Part shown: positions 25,318-33,925 of the stretch, in pieces | Numbering within the stretch: the first letter of the stretch is position 1 | Layout of the letters: every line of letters starts with the position of its first letter | Position numbers and translations under genes: made by a program | Assembly (NCBI RefSeq): GCF_026625885.1 | Contig: NZ_CP113068.1 | Coordinates: 372,001-436,000, forward strand | Direction: 5' to 3' | DNA length: 64,000 nt | Source of the DNA: Roseateles sp. SL47 | GTDB taxonomy: Bacteria; Pseudomonadota; Gammaproteobacteria; Burkholderiales; Burkholderiaceae_C | The notes under the pieces: generated by a model | What the model was told of the DNA's origin: nothing | Seen by the model: only the letters and a program-made list of their open reading frames with translations | Database searches by the model: none

Positions 25318-26958
25318 TTATTTGCAGACGTTCGCATCAACGGCTGAACCGTCCCACAGGCGCTTGAGGTTGTTGTACTTGTCCTGGGACACCGTCTGCC
25401 AGTCGTCTTGCAGGATGCCGCCGGTGTCTCCGGAATTGGGATTCCAGGACCAGTAGAAGAAGTTGCGCACGCCCTTGCACTTCAGCCAATCCACAAACTT
25501 GACCTGCCACTGGCGGTCCTTGTCGGTGAAGCGTCCACCGAATTCGCCCAACACCACGGCGTTCTGAGCCATGAAGCGGCCGAGCTGGTTCTGCCAGATC
25601 GGGGGCAGGTTGTTGGGGAAACCCGTGCCGTCATTGAAATACGGCTGGTTGCTCACCGAAGGGCCATAGATGTGCGGCGACAGCACCAGCTTGTTGCGCG
25701 GAATCTTGGTGGTGTCGATCGGGTAGCAGCTCACCGGCTCGATGTTGCCGCCCCACCAATGGGCATCAGGGTTCTCGCAGCGGCCGCCGTTGTCCGACAC
25801 CCCTTCCACAAACACCAGCAGCTTGCTGTTGGAGCTGAGTACCGCGCTGCCGGCCCGTTCGGCTGCCAGCTTCCAGTCATTGTTGATGTCGCCCGTGCCC
25901 CAGAACGCCCCACTGCCCCCGGTGCTGTGCGGCTCATTCTTCAGGTCGATCGCAAAGACATTGGGGACATTCTTGTAGCGGTCCGCCACGAATTGAAGAT
26001 CCGCCACCCATTGATCCAGCGTGTAGCCAGGAATCTGCGGTGTGGTGGAGATGGCATTGCAATCGGGCCGATGGTGATCCAGCAGCACATAAAAGCCCTG
26101 TGTGGCGAATTCAGCCACGATGCGGTCCAGCACCTGCAAGGGCGTCTTGTTGGCCAGGTCGGCGTTGACGCTGGTATTGAGGGCGCCACTCGGGCGGCCG
26201 ATGGAACGCAGCGTGGTGGGGCAGAACGGCAGACGGACGGCATTGAAGCCCAGCGTCTTCATCTGGCTGATCATGTCCTTGTAATTGCGCTGCCACAGGC
26301 CGTGTGCCACCAGGTCCGGGGTTTCGAAACCAAACCAGTTCACGCCACGCAGAGACACCACCGCGCCCTTGGCGTCGAGGATGCGGCCATCCGTGGCCAC
26401 GCTGAAGGGCAACGCAAACTGGCCTGCGGCGGGGACGGACAGGTCGCCACCGGGGGCAGGAGCAGGGGCTGGCGCTGGTGAAGGCGCTGGGGCCGGTGTG
26501 GGTGCCGGTGCCGGTGCTGGAGCCGGAGACGGGGCTGGGGCCGGTGAGGGCGCGGGAGCCGGGGACGGTGCAGGGGAAGGTGCCCCCGCTTCACTGATAC
26601 GGAAGGACGCATTGCTGGGTGCCGTGCCAGTGCCGCAAAAGCCAATCTCAAAGCTCTGGCCCGCTGCGGCCGGCGAATTCCAGCTGAGACCAGTCACCGC
26701 ATAGGTGGAAGCATTGACGCGAGTGAACTGCCCACTCCAGCTGTTGTTGATCTGTCCATTGGGCAGATCGAATTGCAGCGTCCAGGTGCCACTGGCCGAG
26801 GTGCCGGGATTGCGAATGGTGACGTGGGAGCAGAAGCCGCCCGTCCAGACGTCCTGCGCCACTGTGACGCTGAGGGCCGCATGGGCCGGTGCCATGGCGC
26901 CAAATGCCATGGCCACCAGACTGCTGCGCAGGAGAAATTGGCGAGGGAGAGCGCGCAT
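25318..26958 (-). CDS. Secreted GH5 endoglucanase with N-terminal CBM2
   Basis: 546 residues: signal peptide (to about residue 27, MAPAHA), a carbohydrate-binding module of family 2 at about 28-125 (LSVTVAQDVWTGGFCSHVTI, WTLQFDLPNGQINNSWSGQF), a Pro/Ala/Ser linker at about 130-170 made of PAPSPAPAP repeats, and a GH5 catalytic domain to the end. The acid/base Glu is in DLKNEPHS (about residue 341) and the nucleophile in VLGEFGG (about 471). It should cut internal beta-1,4 bonds in cellulose outside the cell. Its catalytic domain is almost the same as that of the gene at 27687-29117, in the same orientation. Confidence 0.93.
   Translation of the reverse strand: MRALPRQFLLRSSLVAMAFGAMAPAHAALSVTVAQDVWTGGFCSHVTIRNPGTSASGTWTLQFDLPNGQINNSWSGQFTRVNASTYAVTGLSWNSPAAAGQSFEIGFCGTGTAPSNASFRISEAGAPSPAPSPAPAPSPAPAPSPAPAPAPAPTPAPAPSPAPAPAPAPGGDLSVPAAGQFALPFSVATDGRILDAKGAVVSLRGVNWFGFETPDLVAHGLWQRNYKDMISQMKTLGFNAVRLPFCPTTLRSIGRPSGALNTSVNADLANKTPLQVLDRIVAEFATQGFYVLLDHHRPDCNAISTTPQIPGYTLDQWVADLQFVADRYKNVPNVFAIDLKNEPHSTGGSGAFWGTGDINNDWKLAAERAGSAVLSSNSKLLVFVEGVSDNGGRCENPDAHWWGGNIEPVSCYPIDTTKIPRNKLVLSPHIYGPSVSNQPYFNDGTGFPNNLPPIWQNQLGRFMAQNAVVLGEFGGRFTDKDRQWQVKFVDWLKCKGVRNFFYWSWNPNSGDTGGILQDDWQTVSQDKYNNLKRLWDGSAVDANVCK
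25330..26430. repeat. Direct repeat copy A: GH5 catalytic domain
   Basis: The DNA coding the GH5 catalytic domain here is nearly identical over about 1.1 kb to 27700-28800, in the same orientation. The limits are approximate; identity falls off at the proline-rich linker. Homologous recombination between copies would delete the VOC gene and one N-terminal region. Confidence 0.85.
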
Positions 26959-27176
26959 GATGACAATGCCTCATTCACTTTGAAGGCAATCAGTGTGCGG
27001 CAGTGCCGGTAAGCATCCAGCAATAAATGGTAAGAGAACCTTATGGATGCTTTGCCGGAATGCAATGAAAGTGGTCCATTCGCAGCAAGCATTCCCCCCC
27101 TCACCGAATGTAGGGAGAGCGCCGCTGCCGCACCTGGAGTAAGCTGCGGCCGCACCTGACGGTGCATGGAGCAGGC

Positions 27177-27605
27177 ATGTTCTCTCACGTCTTCCTCGGC
27201 GTTACCAATTTCAATGAAGCCAAGGCGTTTTACGACCCGCTCATGGCGCTGATCGGCGCGCGGCCGCGTTTTTCCGACCACTCGCGTCCATGGGCCGGCT
27301 GGGAATCGTCGCCCGGCGTGCGCCCTCTCTTCATCATCGGCAGCCCCATCAATGGAGAACCGGCCACGGCGGGCAATGGCACGATGGTCGCGTTTCAGGT
27401 GCAGTCACGCGACCAGGTGGATGCGGCCCATGCGCTGGCCTTGTCCGGGGGCGGGCGGGATGAAGGGGCGCCTGGGTTGAGACCGGAGTACCACGCCCAC
27501 TACTACGCCACCTACTTCCGCGACCCGGACGGCAACAAGATCTGCGTGGTGTGCCATGCTCCGATCGAACGGCACAACGAGCTGCCCTACGGAAGCCCTG
27601 CCTGA
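27177..27605 (+). CDS. VOC family protein (glyoxalase/bleomycin-resistance fold)
   Basis: 142 residues from the ATG at 27177; an ATG at 27162 is possible but adds only five residues. The pattern FSHVFLGVTNFNEAKAFYDP at the start and YYATYFRDPDGNKICVVCH at the end is typical of the vicinal-oxygen-chelate superfamily, with a metal-binding His near the N-terminus. The substrate is unknown. It is placed between two convergent or divergent GH5 genes and is not obviously related to them. Confidence 0.82.
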   Translation: MFSHVFLGVTNFNEAKAFYDPLMALIGARPRFSDHSRPWAGWESSPGVRPLFIIGSPINGEPATAGNGTMVAFQVQSRDQVDAAHALALSGGGRDEGAPGLRPEYHAHYYATYFRDPDGNKICVVCHAPIERHNELPYGSPA

Positions 27606-27686
27606 CGGCGCGACGCTGCGCGGACGACATCCACGCAGGTCACAAGAGCCTGCCAGGGTGCCGTCGCCGGGCAGCGGCCAGAGCGC

Positions 27687-29117
27687 TTATTGGCAGACGG
27701 CGGTATCCACCGCTGAACCGTCCCACAGGCGCTTGAGGTTGTTGTACTTGTCCTGGGACACCGTCTGCCAGTCGTCCTGCAGGATGCCGCCCGTGTCGCC
27801 GGAATTGGGATTCCAGGACCAGTAGAAGAAGTTGCGCACGCCCTTGCACTTCAGCCAATCCACAAACTTGACCTGCCACTGCCGGTCCTTGTCGACGAAC
27901 TTGCCGCCGAACTCACCCAGCACCACGGCATAAGACCCCATGAACCGACCCAGCTGGTTCTGCCAGATCGCTGGCATGTTGTTGGGGAAGGTGGTGCCGT
28001 CATTGAAATACGGCTGGTTGCTCACCGACGGGCCATAGAGATGCGGGGACAACACCAGCTGGCTGCGCGGGATCTTGCTTGCATCCATCGGGTAGCAGCT
28101 CACCGGCTCGATGTTGCCACCCCACCAATGGGCATCAGAGTTCTCGCAGCGGCCACCGTTGTCCGAGACCCCTTCCACAAACACCAGCAGCTTGCTGTTG
28201 GAAGCGAGTACCGCGCTGCCGGCTCGTTCGGCTGCCAGCTTCCAGTCATTGTTGATGTCGCCCGTGCCCCAGAACGCACCGCTGCCACTCACGCTATGCG
28301 GCTCATTCTTCAGGTCAATCGCAAAGACATTGGGCACATTCTTGTAGCGATTCGCCACGAACTGCAGGTCTGCCACCCATTGATCCAGCGTGTAGCCGGT
28401 GATCTGGGGCGTGGTGGAAATGGCATTGCAGTCCGGCCGGTGGTGGTCCAGCAAGACATAAAAGCCGTTGGTGGCGAATTCCGCCACCACCCGGTCCAAC
28501 ACTTCCAGCGGGGTCTTGTTGGCCAGATCCGGATTGACGGTGGTGTTGAGTGCGCCACTCGGGCGGCCAGTGGAATGCAAGGTGGTCGGGCAGAACGGCA
28601 GACGGACGGCATTAAAGCCCAGCGTCTTCATCTGGCTGATCATGTCCTTGTAATTGCGCTGCCACAGGCCGTGTGCTACCAGGTCCGGGGTTTCGAAACC
28701 AAACCAGTTCACACCGCGCAATGACACCACTGCACCTTGGGCATCCAGGATGCGGCCGTCGGATGCAACGCTGAAGGGCAAGGCGAAGCTGCCGGTGGCG
28801 GGGACCGACAGGTCACCGGCGGGTGCGGGTGCGGGTGCGGGTGCGGGTGCTGGGGCGGGCGACGGCGACGGCGACGGAGCCGGTGTGGGCGCTGGAGAAG
28901 GAGCGGGGACCGGCGCGGGAGCGGGCGACGGGCTCGGTGCGGGTGCCGGAGATGGGCTCGGGCTCGGCGATGGCGAGGGTGCCGGAGATGCCGTCGGCGG
29001 CGACGCCGGCCCGGCGCTTGCATCCGTCTTGTCAGAACCTCCGCCGCAGGCTGTCATGGAAGCGGCGGCCAGCAAGGCAGCCAGGCTGGAAGTCAGAGGA
29101 GGACGGGGGCACTTCAT
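27687..29117 (-). CDS. GH5 endoglucanase, lipoprotein form
   Basis: 476 residues. The N-terminus is a lipoprotein signal (LAALLAAASMTACGGG, lipobox MTAC). A long Pro/Ala/Ser linker (SPSPSPAPAPSPSPAPA type, about residues 45-105) is followed by a GH5 domain. The acid/base Glu lies in DLKNEPHS (about residue 271) and the nucleophile in VLGEFGG (about 401). No CBM2 is present. The catalytic part is nearly the same as that of the gene at 25318-26958, so the pair are recent duplicates with different anchors: one free with a cellulose module, one tied to the cell by lipid. An AAAGCGCTTT palindrome lies 44 bases upstream of its start. Confidence 0.92.
   Translation of the reverse strand: MKCPRPPLTSSLAALLAAASMTACGGGSDKTDASAGPASPPTASPAPSPSPSPSPSPAPAPSPSPAPAPVPAPSPAPTPAPSPSPSPAPAPAPAPAPAPAGDLSVPATGSFALPFSVASDGRILDAQGAVVSLRGVNWFGFETPDLVAHGLWQRNYKDMISQMKTLGFNAVRLPFCPTTLHSTGRPSGALNTTVNPDLANKTPLEVLDRVVAEFATNGFYVLLDHHRPDCNAISTTPQITGYTLDQWVADLQFVANRYKNVPNVFAIDLKNEPHSVSGSGAFWGTGDINNDWKLAAERAGSAVLASNSKLLVFVEGVSDNGGRCENSDAHWWGGNIEPVSCYPMDASKIPRSQLVLSPHLYGPSVSNQPYFNDGTTFPNNMPAIWQNQLGRFMGSYAVVLGEFGGKFVDKDRQWQVKFVDWLKCKGVRNFFYWSWNPNSGDTGGILQDDWQTVSQDKYNNLKRLWDGSAVDTAVCQ
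27700..28800. repeat. Direct repeat copy B: GH5 catalytic domain
   Basis: Second copy of the approximately 1.1-kb GH5 catalytic segment (partner 25330-26430), same orientation, differing at scattered positions, mostly synonymous as far as I can see by eye. Confidence 0.85.
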
Positions 29118-29475
29118 CGCGGCGGTGGAATCCAGGAGAACAGGCCCGCGATGTTCGTTGAAAGCGCTTTACCACTTCGTCACATTGTGTCCCTGCGGCG
29201 GACAACTTCGTCTCCATTGGTAAACGTCTCCAGGGGTCAACAACACCCCGGTGCTCCAAGAACGCGCCGCCGAATGACAGCCTCTTGAAGCGCAGGTAAC
29301 AGCACCGTTTCCGGGGACACGCCGCCGATGCCCTCGCCGCCGCTCCGGCATTGACACAAAGCATTCACCCGACTGTCAAACGCCCTCCTGAAGATGCAGC
29401 CGGCTCGCAGCGGCGCGCACAAGGGCCCTGCCCCTGCCGACCGCCCCCAAGGTCCGATCTTCAGGAGCTTTCCTC
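29118..29475. other. Intergenic region between GH5 and PEP-CTERM genes
   Basis: 358 bases between two divergent genes with no gene I can support. It holds the palindrome at 29161-29170 and presumably the promoters of both neighbours. Confidence 0.5.
29161..29170. promoter_or_regulatory. AAAGCGCTTT palindrome, possible LacI-family operator
   Basis: Perfect 10-base palindrome with the A-A-G-C-G-C-T-T centre seen in many LacI/CcpA/PurR-type operators. It is 44 bases upstream of the lipoprotein GH5 start. The LacI gene at 22816 is a candidate binder, by inference only. No equivalent palindrome was found before the other GH5 gene. Confidence 0.4.
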
Positions 29476-30093
29476 ATGCGTGTTTCCATCCCGCGTCTTT
29501 CCATCCCGCGTCTTTCCATTCCCCAACTTTGCCGCCTGGCCCTGCCGCTTGCACTGGCGCTGACCACCTCGCTGCTCCCGTCGCTGGCGTCGGCCACGGT
29601 CCTCACCTTCGACGATCTGGGTGACGACGGCGATGTTCCGGTCCATTACGGCGGGCTCGACTGGTCGGGCAGCAGCTGGTTCCAGTACGCCGGTGAACAA
29701 GCGCCGTTTGCGGCCCATTCCGGCGACCGCCGCGCCACCCTGGGCTGGGACGGCGGCGCCGACACCAGCGCGGTCCGCTTCCAGACCGCCAGCAGCTTCG
29801 CCGGGGCCTGGTTCGCCGGTTATGAGGGCGTGTCCGTCACCATCGACCTCTACAGCGGCGGCACCCTGGTGGCCAGCACGGCCACGCTGGACCTGAGCGC
29901 CTCGCCGGTGTTCCTCGCCTCCAGCTACAGCGGCCTGTTGGACCGCCTGGTCTTCCGCAGCAACGACCCGGCCAACTTCGTGATGGACGACCTGACCTTC
30001 ACCGCCGCCGTGCCGGAACCTTCCACCGCCGTGCTGAGCCTGGCCGGCCTCGGGCTGGTCGGTTTTGTCGCCCGCCGCCGTCGCCACGCCTGA
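29476..30093 (+). CDS. PEP-CTERM sorted exoprotein
   Basis: 205 residues: a signal peptide with a repeated leader (SIPRLSIPRLSIPQL, coded by a 15-base tandem repeat), a beta-rich central domain (TVLTFDDLGDDGDVPVHYGG, GAWFAGYEGVSVTIDLYSGG) like other PEP-CTERM proteins, and a C-terminal sorting signal VPEPSTAVLSLAGLGLVGFV followed by ARRRR. The family is exported and processed by exosortase, usually in strains that make exopolysaccharide. A 17-base gap separates it from the phospholipase C gene downstream, so both are probably on one transcript. Confidence 0.9.
   Translation: MRVSIPRLSIPRLSIPQLCRLALPLALALTTSLLPSLASATVLTFDDLGDDGDVPVHYGGLDWSGSSWFQYAGEQAPFAAHSGDRRATLGWDGGADTSAVRFQTASSFAGAWFAGYEGVSVTIDLYSGGTLVASTATLDLSASPVFLASSYSGLLDRLVFRSNDPANFVMDDLTFTAAVPEPSTAVLSLAGLGLVGFVARRRRHA
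29488..29517. repeat. 15-base tandem repeat in PEP-CTERM signal peptide
   Basis: The 15-base unit TCCATCCCGCGTCTT occurs twice in a row with a third degenerate copy, coding SIPRL repeats inside the signal peptide. Copy number changes would stay in frame but alter the n-region length. Confidence 0.75.
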
Positions 30094-30110
30094 GCCCAAG
30101 GAGCCCTGCC

Positions 30111-32321
30111 ATGTCCCATTCCGATTCGCCCTCCCCATCCGCCGCGCGTCGGCAGTTTCTGCGCGCCATGGCCGGCACGGCCGGCGCCACCGCCGCCCTG
30201 GCCAGCTTTCCGCCCGCCATTGCACGCGCCCTCTCCATCCCCGCAGCCCGCCGCACCGGCACCATCCGGGATGTGGAGCACATCGTCATCCTGACGCAGG
30301 AGAACCGGTCGTTTGACCATTACTTCGGCACGCTCAACGGCGTGCGTGGTTTTGCCGATCCGTTCCCGATCCCGGTCGCGGATCAACCGGCCGCCGGCAT
30401 CGTCGGCAAGACCGTCTGGACGCAACCCACCGTGGCCGGCACCGCCGTGCCGGCGATTGCGCCCTTCCACCTCAACACCACCCAGAACTTTTCGGTGATG
30501 CGGGTGAGCGGCACGCCCCACTCCTGGACCGATGCCCAGGCTGCCTGGGACCAGGGCCGCATGAATGCCTGGCCGCGCGCCAAGCAGAACCATTCGATGG
30601 GGCATTACCAGTCGGCCGACCTGCCCTTCCAGTACGCGCTGGCGAATGCCTTCACGCTCTGCGACGCCTACCACTGCGCCACACAGACGGGCACCAACAC
30701 CAACCGGCTCTTTCTCTGGACCGGCACCAATGACCCGCTGCGCAAAGGCAATGGCCCGTCCACCGACAACAGCCACGATTGGTTCAACGCCAATCCCGCC
30801 GATGACTACACCTGGACGACCTATCCCGAGCGTCTGCAGGCCGCCGGCATCAGCTGGCAGGTCTACCAGAACATGGACGACAACTTCACGGACAACTCGC
30901 TGGCCGGCTTCAAGGTCTTCCGCGACGGTTGGTATCAGCGCCCGGGATATTCACAGGCCCTGAAAGACCGCGGCATTTCCACGCGCGACCTGGACCTGCT
31001 GCGCGAGGACGTGCTGAACAACCGCCTGCCGCAGGTGTCGTGGATCGTGGCCACCGCCGAGGGTTCCGAGCATCCCGGCCCGTCCAGCCCCGCCCAGGGC
31101 GCGGACTACACCGCCAAGGTGCTGGATGCGCTGACCGCCAATCCGGAGGTCTGGAGCAAGACCGTGCTGTTCGTCAACTTCGATGAAAACGACGGCTTCT
31201 TCGACCATGTGCCGCCCCCGGCCGCACCGTCGTATGTGGCCTGGGATGCGGACCCCGCCAAGGCCCTGCTCGCGGGTGCCTCCACGGTGGACACGACCGG
31301 TGAGTACCACGAGATTCTGAATGGCTCCGCACCGCAGACCCTGCACCGCCCCTACGGCATGGGCCCGCGTGTGCCGATGTATGTGATCTCACCCTGGAGC
31401 AAGGGTGGCTGGGTGAACTCCCAGGTGGCGGACCACACCTCCTTCCTGCGCTTTGTGGAGGCCCGCTTCGGCGTGATGGAGCCCAACATCAGCGCCTGGC
31501 GCCGCGCCGTGGCCGGTGACCTGACCTCCTGCTTCAACTTCGCCGACCCGGAGGACAGCGAATTCTTCTCCAAGCTGCCCACCACCATCGCACTGGCAAA
31601 CCGGGCCCGCGCGCTGCCCGGCACCACCACCCCGGTCCTTCCCGGCAGCGTGGTTGCACCGAGCCAGGCCACGGGTGTGCGGCCCGCACGGCCACTGCCT
31701 TATGACCTGCAGGTCAGCGCCCGGATTGCACCGGCCGCCGCGCTGGGGGCCTCCACCGTCGCTCTGAACTTCGAGAACACCGGCCGCGCCGCTGCGGTGT
31801 TCCATGTGTACGACCGCCTGCGTCTCCCGGAGCTGCCACGCCGCTACACGGTGGAACCGGGCAAGCAGCTCACCGGCAGCTTCACGCCGGCCAGCAGTGG
31901 TGCCTACGACCTGTGGGTGATGGGCCCCAACGGCTTCCATCGCCACCTGGCAGGCAATGCCCGACGCGCGGCCGCCGCCGGCCAGCCCAACCCGGATGTG
32001 GGAGCCCGCGCCGAGCCGGCCAGCGGTGAACTGGTGCTCACGCTCACCAACACCGGCCCGGTGGCTGCCAGCTTCACCCTGGTACACAACAAGTACCGGC
32101 AAGTCCCGGCGCAGACGGTGAATGTGCCGTCACGCAGCAGCAGCGTACTGCGGATTCCGGTGTCCACCAGCGCCCACTGGTATGACGTCTCGGTGCGTGT
32201 GGGCGGCCAGGCGGACTTCCTGCGCCGCTTTGCGGGCCACATCGAGACCGGCCAGCCGTCAGTGTCGGACCCGGCCATGGAAGGTGCGGCGGTGACCGAG
32301 CAATTCCGCGTCGCGGGTTGA
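30111..32321 (+). CDS. Phosphocholine-specific phospholipase C, Tat-exported
   Basis: 736 residues. A Tat signal (ARRQFLRAMAGTAGATAALA) leads into the phosphoesterase domain of the PLC-N/PLC-H family: VEHIVILTQENRSFDHYFGT at about 60-79, GHYQSADLPFQYALANAFTL, and NFDENDGFFDHVPPP near residue 360. Two C-terminal beta domains with LTLTNTGPVAASFTLVHNKY-type repeats follow. It should release phosphocholine-type head groups from phosphatidylcholine or sphingomyelin outside the cytoplasm. It follows a PEP-CTERM gene by 17 bases. A cobalamin riboswitch begins about 40 bases after its stop but belongs to the next operon. Confidence 0.9.
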   Translation: MSHSDSPSPSAARRQFLRAMAGTAGATAALASFPPAIARALSIPAARRTGTIRDVEHIVILTQENRSFDHYFGTLNGVRGFADPFPIPVADQPAAGIVGKTVWTQPTVAGTAVPAIAPFHLNTTQNFSVMRVSGTPHSWTDAQAAWDQGRMNAWPRAKQNHSMGHYQSADLPFQYALANAFTLCDAYHCATQTGTNTNRLFLWTGTNDPLRKGNGPSTDNSHDWFNANPADDYTWTTYPERLQAAGISWQVYQNMDDNFTDNSLAGFKVFRDGWYQRPGYSQALKDRGISTRDLDLLREDVLNNRLPQVSWIVATAEGSEHPGPSSPAQGADYTAKVLDALTANPEVWSKTVLFVNFDENDGFFDHVPPPAAPSYVAWDADPAKALLAGASTVDTTGEYHEILNGSAPQTLHRPYGMGPRVPMYVISPWSKGGWVNSQVADHTSFLRFVEARFGVMEPNISAWRRAVAGDLTSCFNFADPEDSEFFSKLPTTIALANRARALPGTTTPVLPGSVVAPSQATGVRPARPLPYDLQVSARIAPAAALGASTVALNFENTGRAAAVFHVYDRLRLPELPRRYTVEPGKQLTGSFTPASSGAYDLWVMGPNGFHRHLAGNARRAAAAGQPNPDVGARAEPASGELVLTLTNTGPVAASFTLVHNKYRQVPAQTVNVPSRSSSVLRIPVSTSAHWYDVSVRVGGQADFLRRFAGHIETGQPSVSDPAMEGAAVTEQFRVAG

Positions 32322-32360
32322 TCGAGATGCCCGCCACCGCCCGAAGCGGTTAACATCCGC

Positions 32361-32564
32361 CTCGCCTTGGGTGCGTTCTTTCCGATGGGGAAGAGCGTTA
32401 AACGGGAAACCGGTGACGTGGTGGGATCGCAAGGCCCCACCACCAGTCCGGTGCAGCCCCCGCTGCTGTAAGCCAGACGAACCTGCATACCAGCCACTGT
32501 GAATGTCACGGGAAGGCGCAGGCAAGGATGACGGCGAGCCAGAATACCGGCCCGATGGCGAGAT
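32361..32564 (+). promoter_or_regulatory. Cobalamin (B12) riboswitch
   Basis: The aptamer is bounded by P1 arms CTCGCC (32361-32366) and GGCGAG (32559-32564). Inside are the conserved blocks in order: GGGAAACCGGTG (about 32404-32415), GTCCGGTGCAGCCCCCGCTG (about 32448-32467), the B12 box AGCCACTGT (about 32493-32501), GGGAAGGC, GGATGACGG and GCCAGAATACCGGCC. This is the arrangement of AdoCbl-type riboswitches. It lies 136 bases upstream of cbiM and should lower expression of the cobalt-import and corrin operon when B12 is plentiful. The switch probably hides the ribosome site, as no terminator T-tract is seen before cbiM. Confidence 0.95.
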
Positions 32565-32699
32565 GTCAGCACCATTCCCCGGGGCGAGGGAAGCCGCTGT
32601 CGGTACCGCACCGCCCTTGATGGCCTTGTGGTTGCTGATGTTGCCGCCGTAGCTCCCGTGATTGGTGTCGAGTTTGAACCATTCGACGGGAGGTATCGA

Positions 32700-33380
32700 A
32701 TGCACATCATGGAGGGCTTCCTGCCTTTCAAGCATGCGCTTGCGTGGACGGTGGCGTCCGCACCCTTTCTGGCCTGGGGCCTGGCCTCCATGGGCCGCCG
32801 CCTGCGCGCCCATCCCGAGCACCGCATGCTGCTCGGCGTCAGTGCCGCGTTTGCCTTCCTGCTGTCGGCGCTGAAGCTGCCTTCGGTCACCGGCAGTTGT
32901 TCGCATCCCACCGGCGTGGGGTTGGGGGCCCTGCTGTTCGGGCCTGCGGCCATGGTGCCGGTGGGGTTTGTGGTGCTGCTGTTCCAGGCCCTGCTGCTGG
33001 CGCATGGCGGCTTGACCACGCTCGGGGCGAATGTTTTTTCGATGGCCATCGTGGGGCCCTTTGTGGCGTACGGTGTGTTCCGCCTGGGCTGTGCGCTGGG
33101 GATGGGGCGCAGCCTGTGCGTCTTCCTGGCGGCCTGCCTGGGGGACCTCGCCACCTATGTCACCACGTCGCTGCAACTGGCGCTGGCATTTCCGGACCCG
33201 GTGGGCGGTGTGCTGCTGTCCTTCGAAAAATTCGCCGGCATCTTTGCGCTGACCCAGCTGCCGCTGGCCATCACCGAAGGGCTGTTGACGGTGTTGGTCG
33301 TGAATGCCATGGCGCAATTCAATGCGCGTGAGCTGCGGCTCATGCCGGTGCTGGCCCATGCGCGGAGGGCGGCACCATGA
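32700..33380 (+). CDS. cbiM: Cobalt ECF transporter S component CbiM
   Basis: 226 residues starting MHIMEGFLP, the invariant N-terminus of CbiM in which the free amino group and His2 bind cobalt. The ribosome site GGGAGG lies just before the ATG at 32700, and the frame upstream of it is the riboswitch tail. Six to seven hydrophobic helices follow ([57 protein letters not shown]). It is the substrate-specific subunit of the cobalt importer formed with CbiN, CbiQ and CbiO, which follow directly. The stop overlaps the next start (ATGA). Riboswitch control is described under 32361. Confidence 0.95.
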   Translation: MHIMEGFLPFKHALAWTVASAPFLAWGLASMGRRLRAHPEHRMLLGVSAAFAFLLSALKLPSVTGSCSHPTGVGLGALLFGPAAMVPVGFVVLLFQALLLAHGGLTTLGANVFSMAIVGPFVAYGVFRLGCALGMGRSLCVFLAACLGDLATYVTTSLQLALAFPDPVGGVLLSFEKFAGIFALTQLPLAITEGLLTVLVVNAMAQFNARELRLMPVLAHARRAAP

Positions 33381-33925
33381 GCCAGCGCATCCGCCCACCG
33401 ATATCGGATGGCGTGAGTGAGACGATGAGCGAGGCGCCGGCCACCCCAATGAGCCGGGTCGCGACCTGGACGATGTGGGCAGCGGTGCTTGCACTGACGG
33501 CGCTCCCACTGATGTGGGTGAGCAAGGCTCCGGCGAATGCCAGCGGCGCGGAAGGGGAGCTGTTTGAAGGGGCGGACAGCCGTGCCCAGCAAGCCATCAC
33601 GCAGATCGCACCGGATTACAAACCCTGGTTCAGCCCGGTGCTGGAACCGTCCAGCAATGAAATCGCGTCCTTGCTGTTTGCGTTGCAGGCGGCAGCGGGC
33701 GCCGGGGTGATCGGTTATTGGTTGGGTCTGTCGCGGGCACGTGCGGCGGCGGCAAAGGCTGCCACTGCTGGCCATGTGGTGGGTACGGCCACCGCTACGG
33801 ACAATACGGCAGATGCGGTCGATGCCGCAGCGGAGCTGCGCATCTCCGTGGCCCATGACCGGCGGCCCGATGTCGACGCTGAAGGAATGCCCTCGCCCAC
33901 TCAGAACGGTCGCCGTGAGCATTGA
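33377..33925 (+). CDS. cbiN: Cobalt ECF transporter small subunit CbiN
   Basis: 182 residues, longer than the usual 90-110. The core has a first helix ([20 protein letters not shown], about residues 31-50), a periplasmic loop with [20 protein letters not shown] and [15 protein letters not shown], and a second helix ([20 protein letters not shown], about 96-115), the CbiN signature. An extra 65-residue Ala-rich tail follows. ATG 33377 overlaps the cbiM stop; later ATGs at 33425 and 33452 would shorten the start. The subunit stabilises CbiM and stimulates cobalt loading. Confidence 0.88.
   Translation: MSQRIRPPISDGVSETMSEAPATPMSRVATWTMWAAVLALTALPLMWVSKAPANASGAEGELFEGADSRAQQAITQIAPDYKPWFSPVLEPSSNEIASLLFALQAAAGAGVIGYWLGLSRARAAAAKAATAGHVVGTATATDNTADAVDAAAELRISVAHDRRPDVDAEGMPSPTQNGRREH

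Noticed and set aside
25408..26481. Open frame (357 codons) on the plus strand across the first GH5 gene
   Set aside because: Antisense of the cellulase; similar shadow frames occur in the second GH5 copy, as expected from the duplicated DNA.
26440..26580. Short repeats that could suggest a CRISPR or satellite array
   Set aside because: They code the Pro/Ala/Ser linker of the cellulase and have no spacers of constant length. The same holds for the linker of the second GH5.
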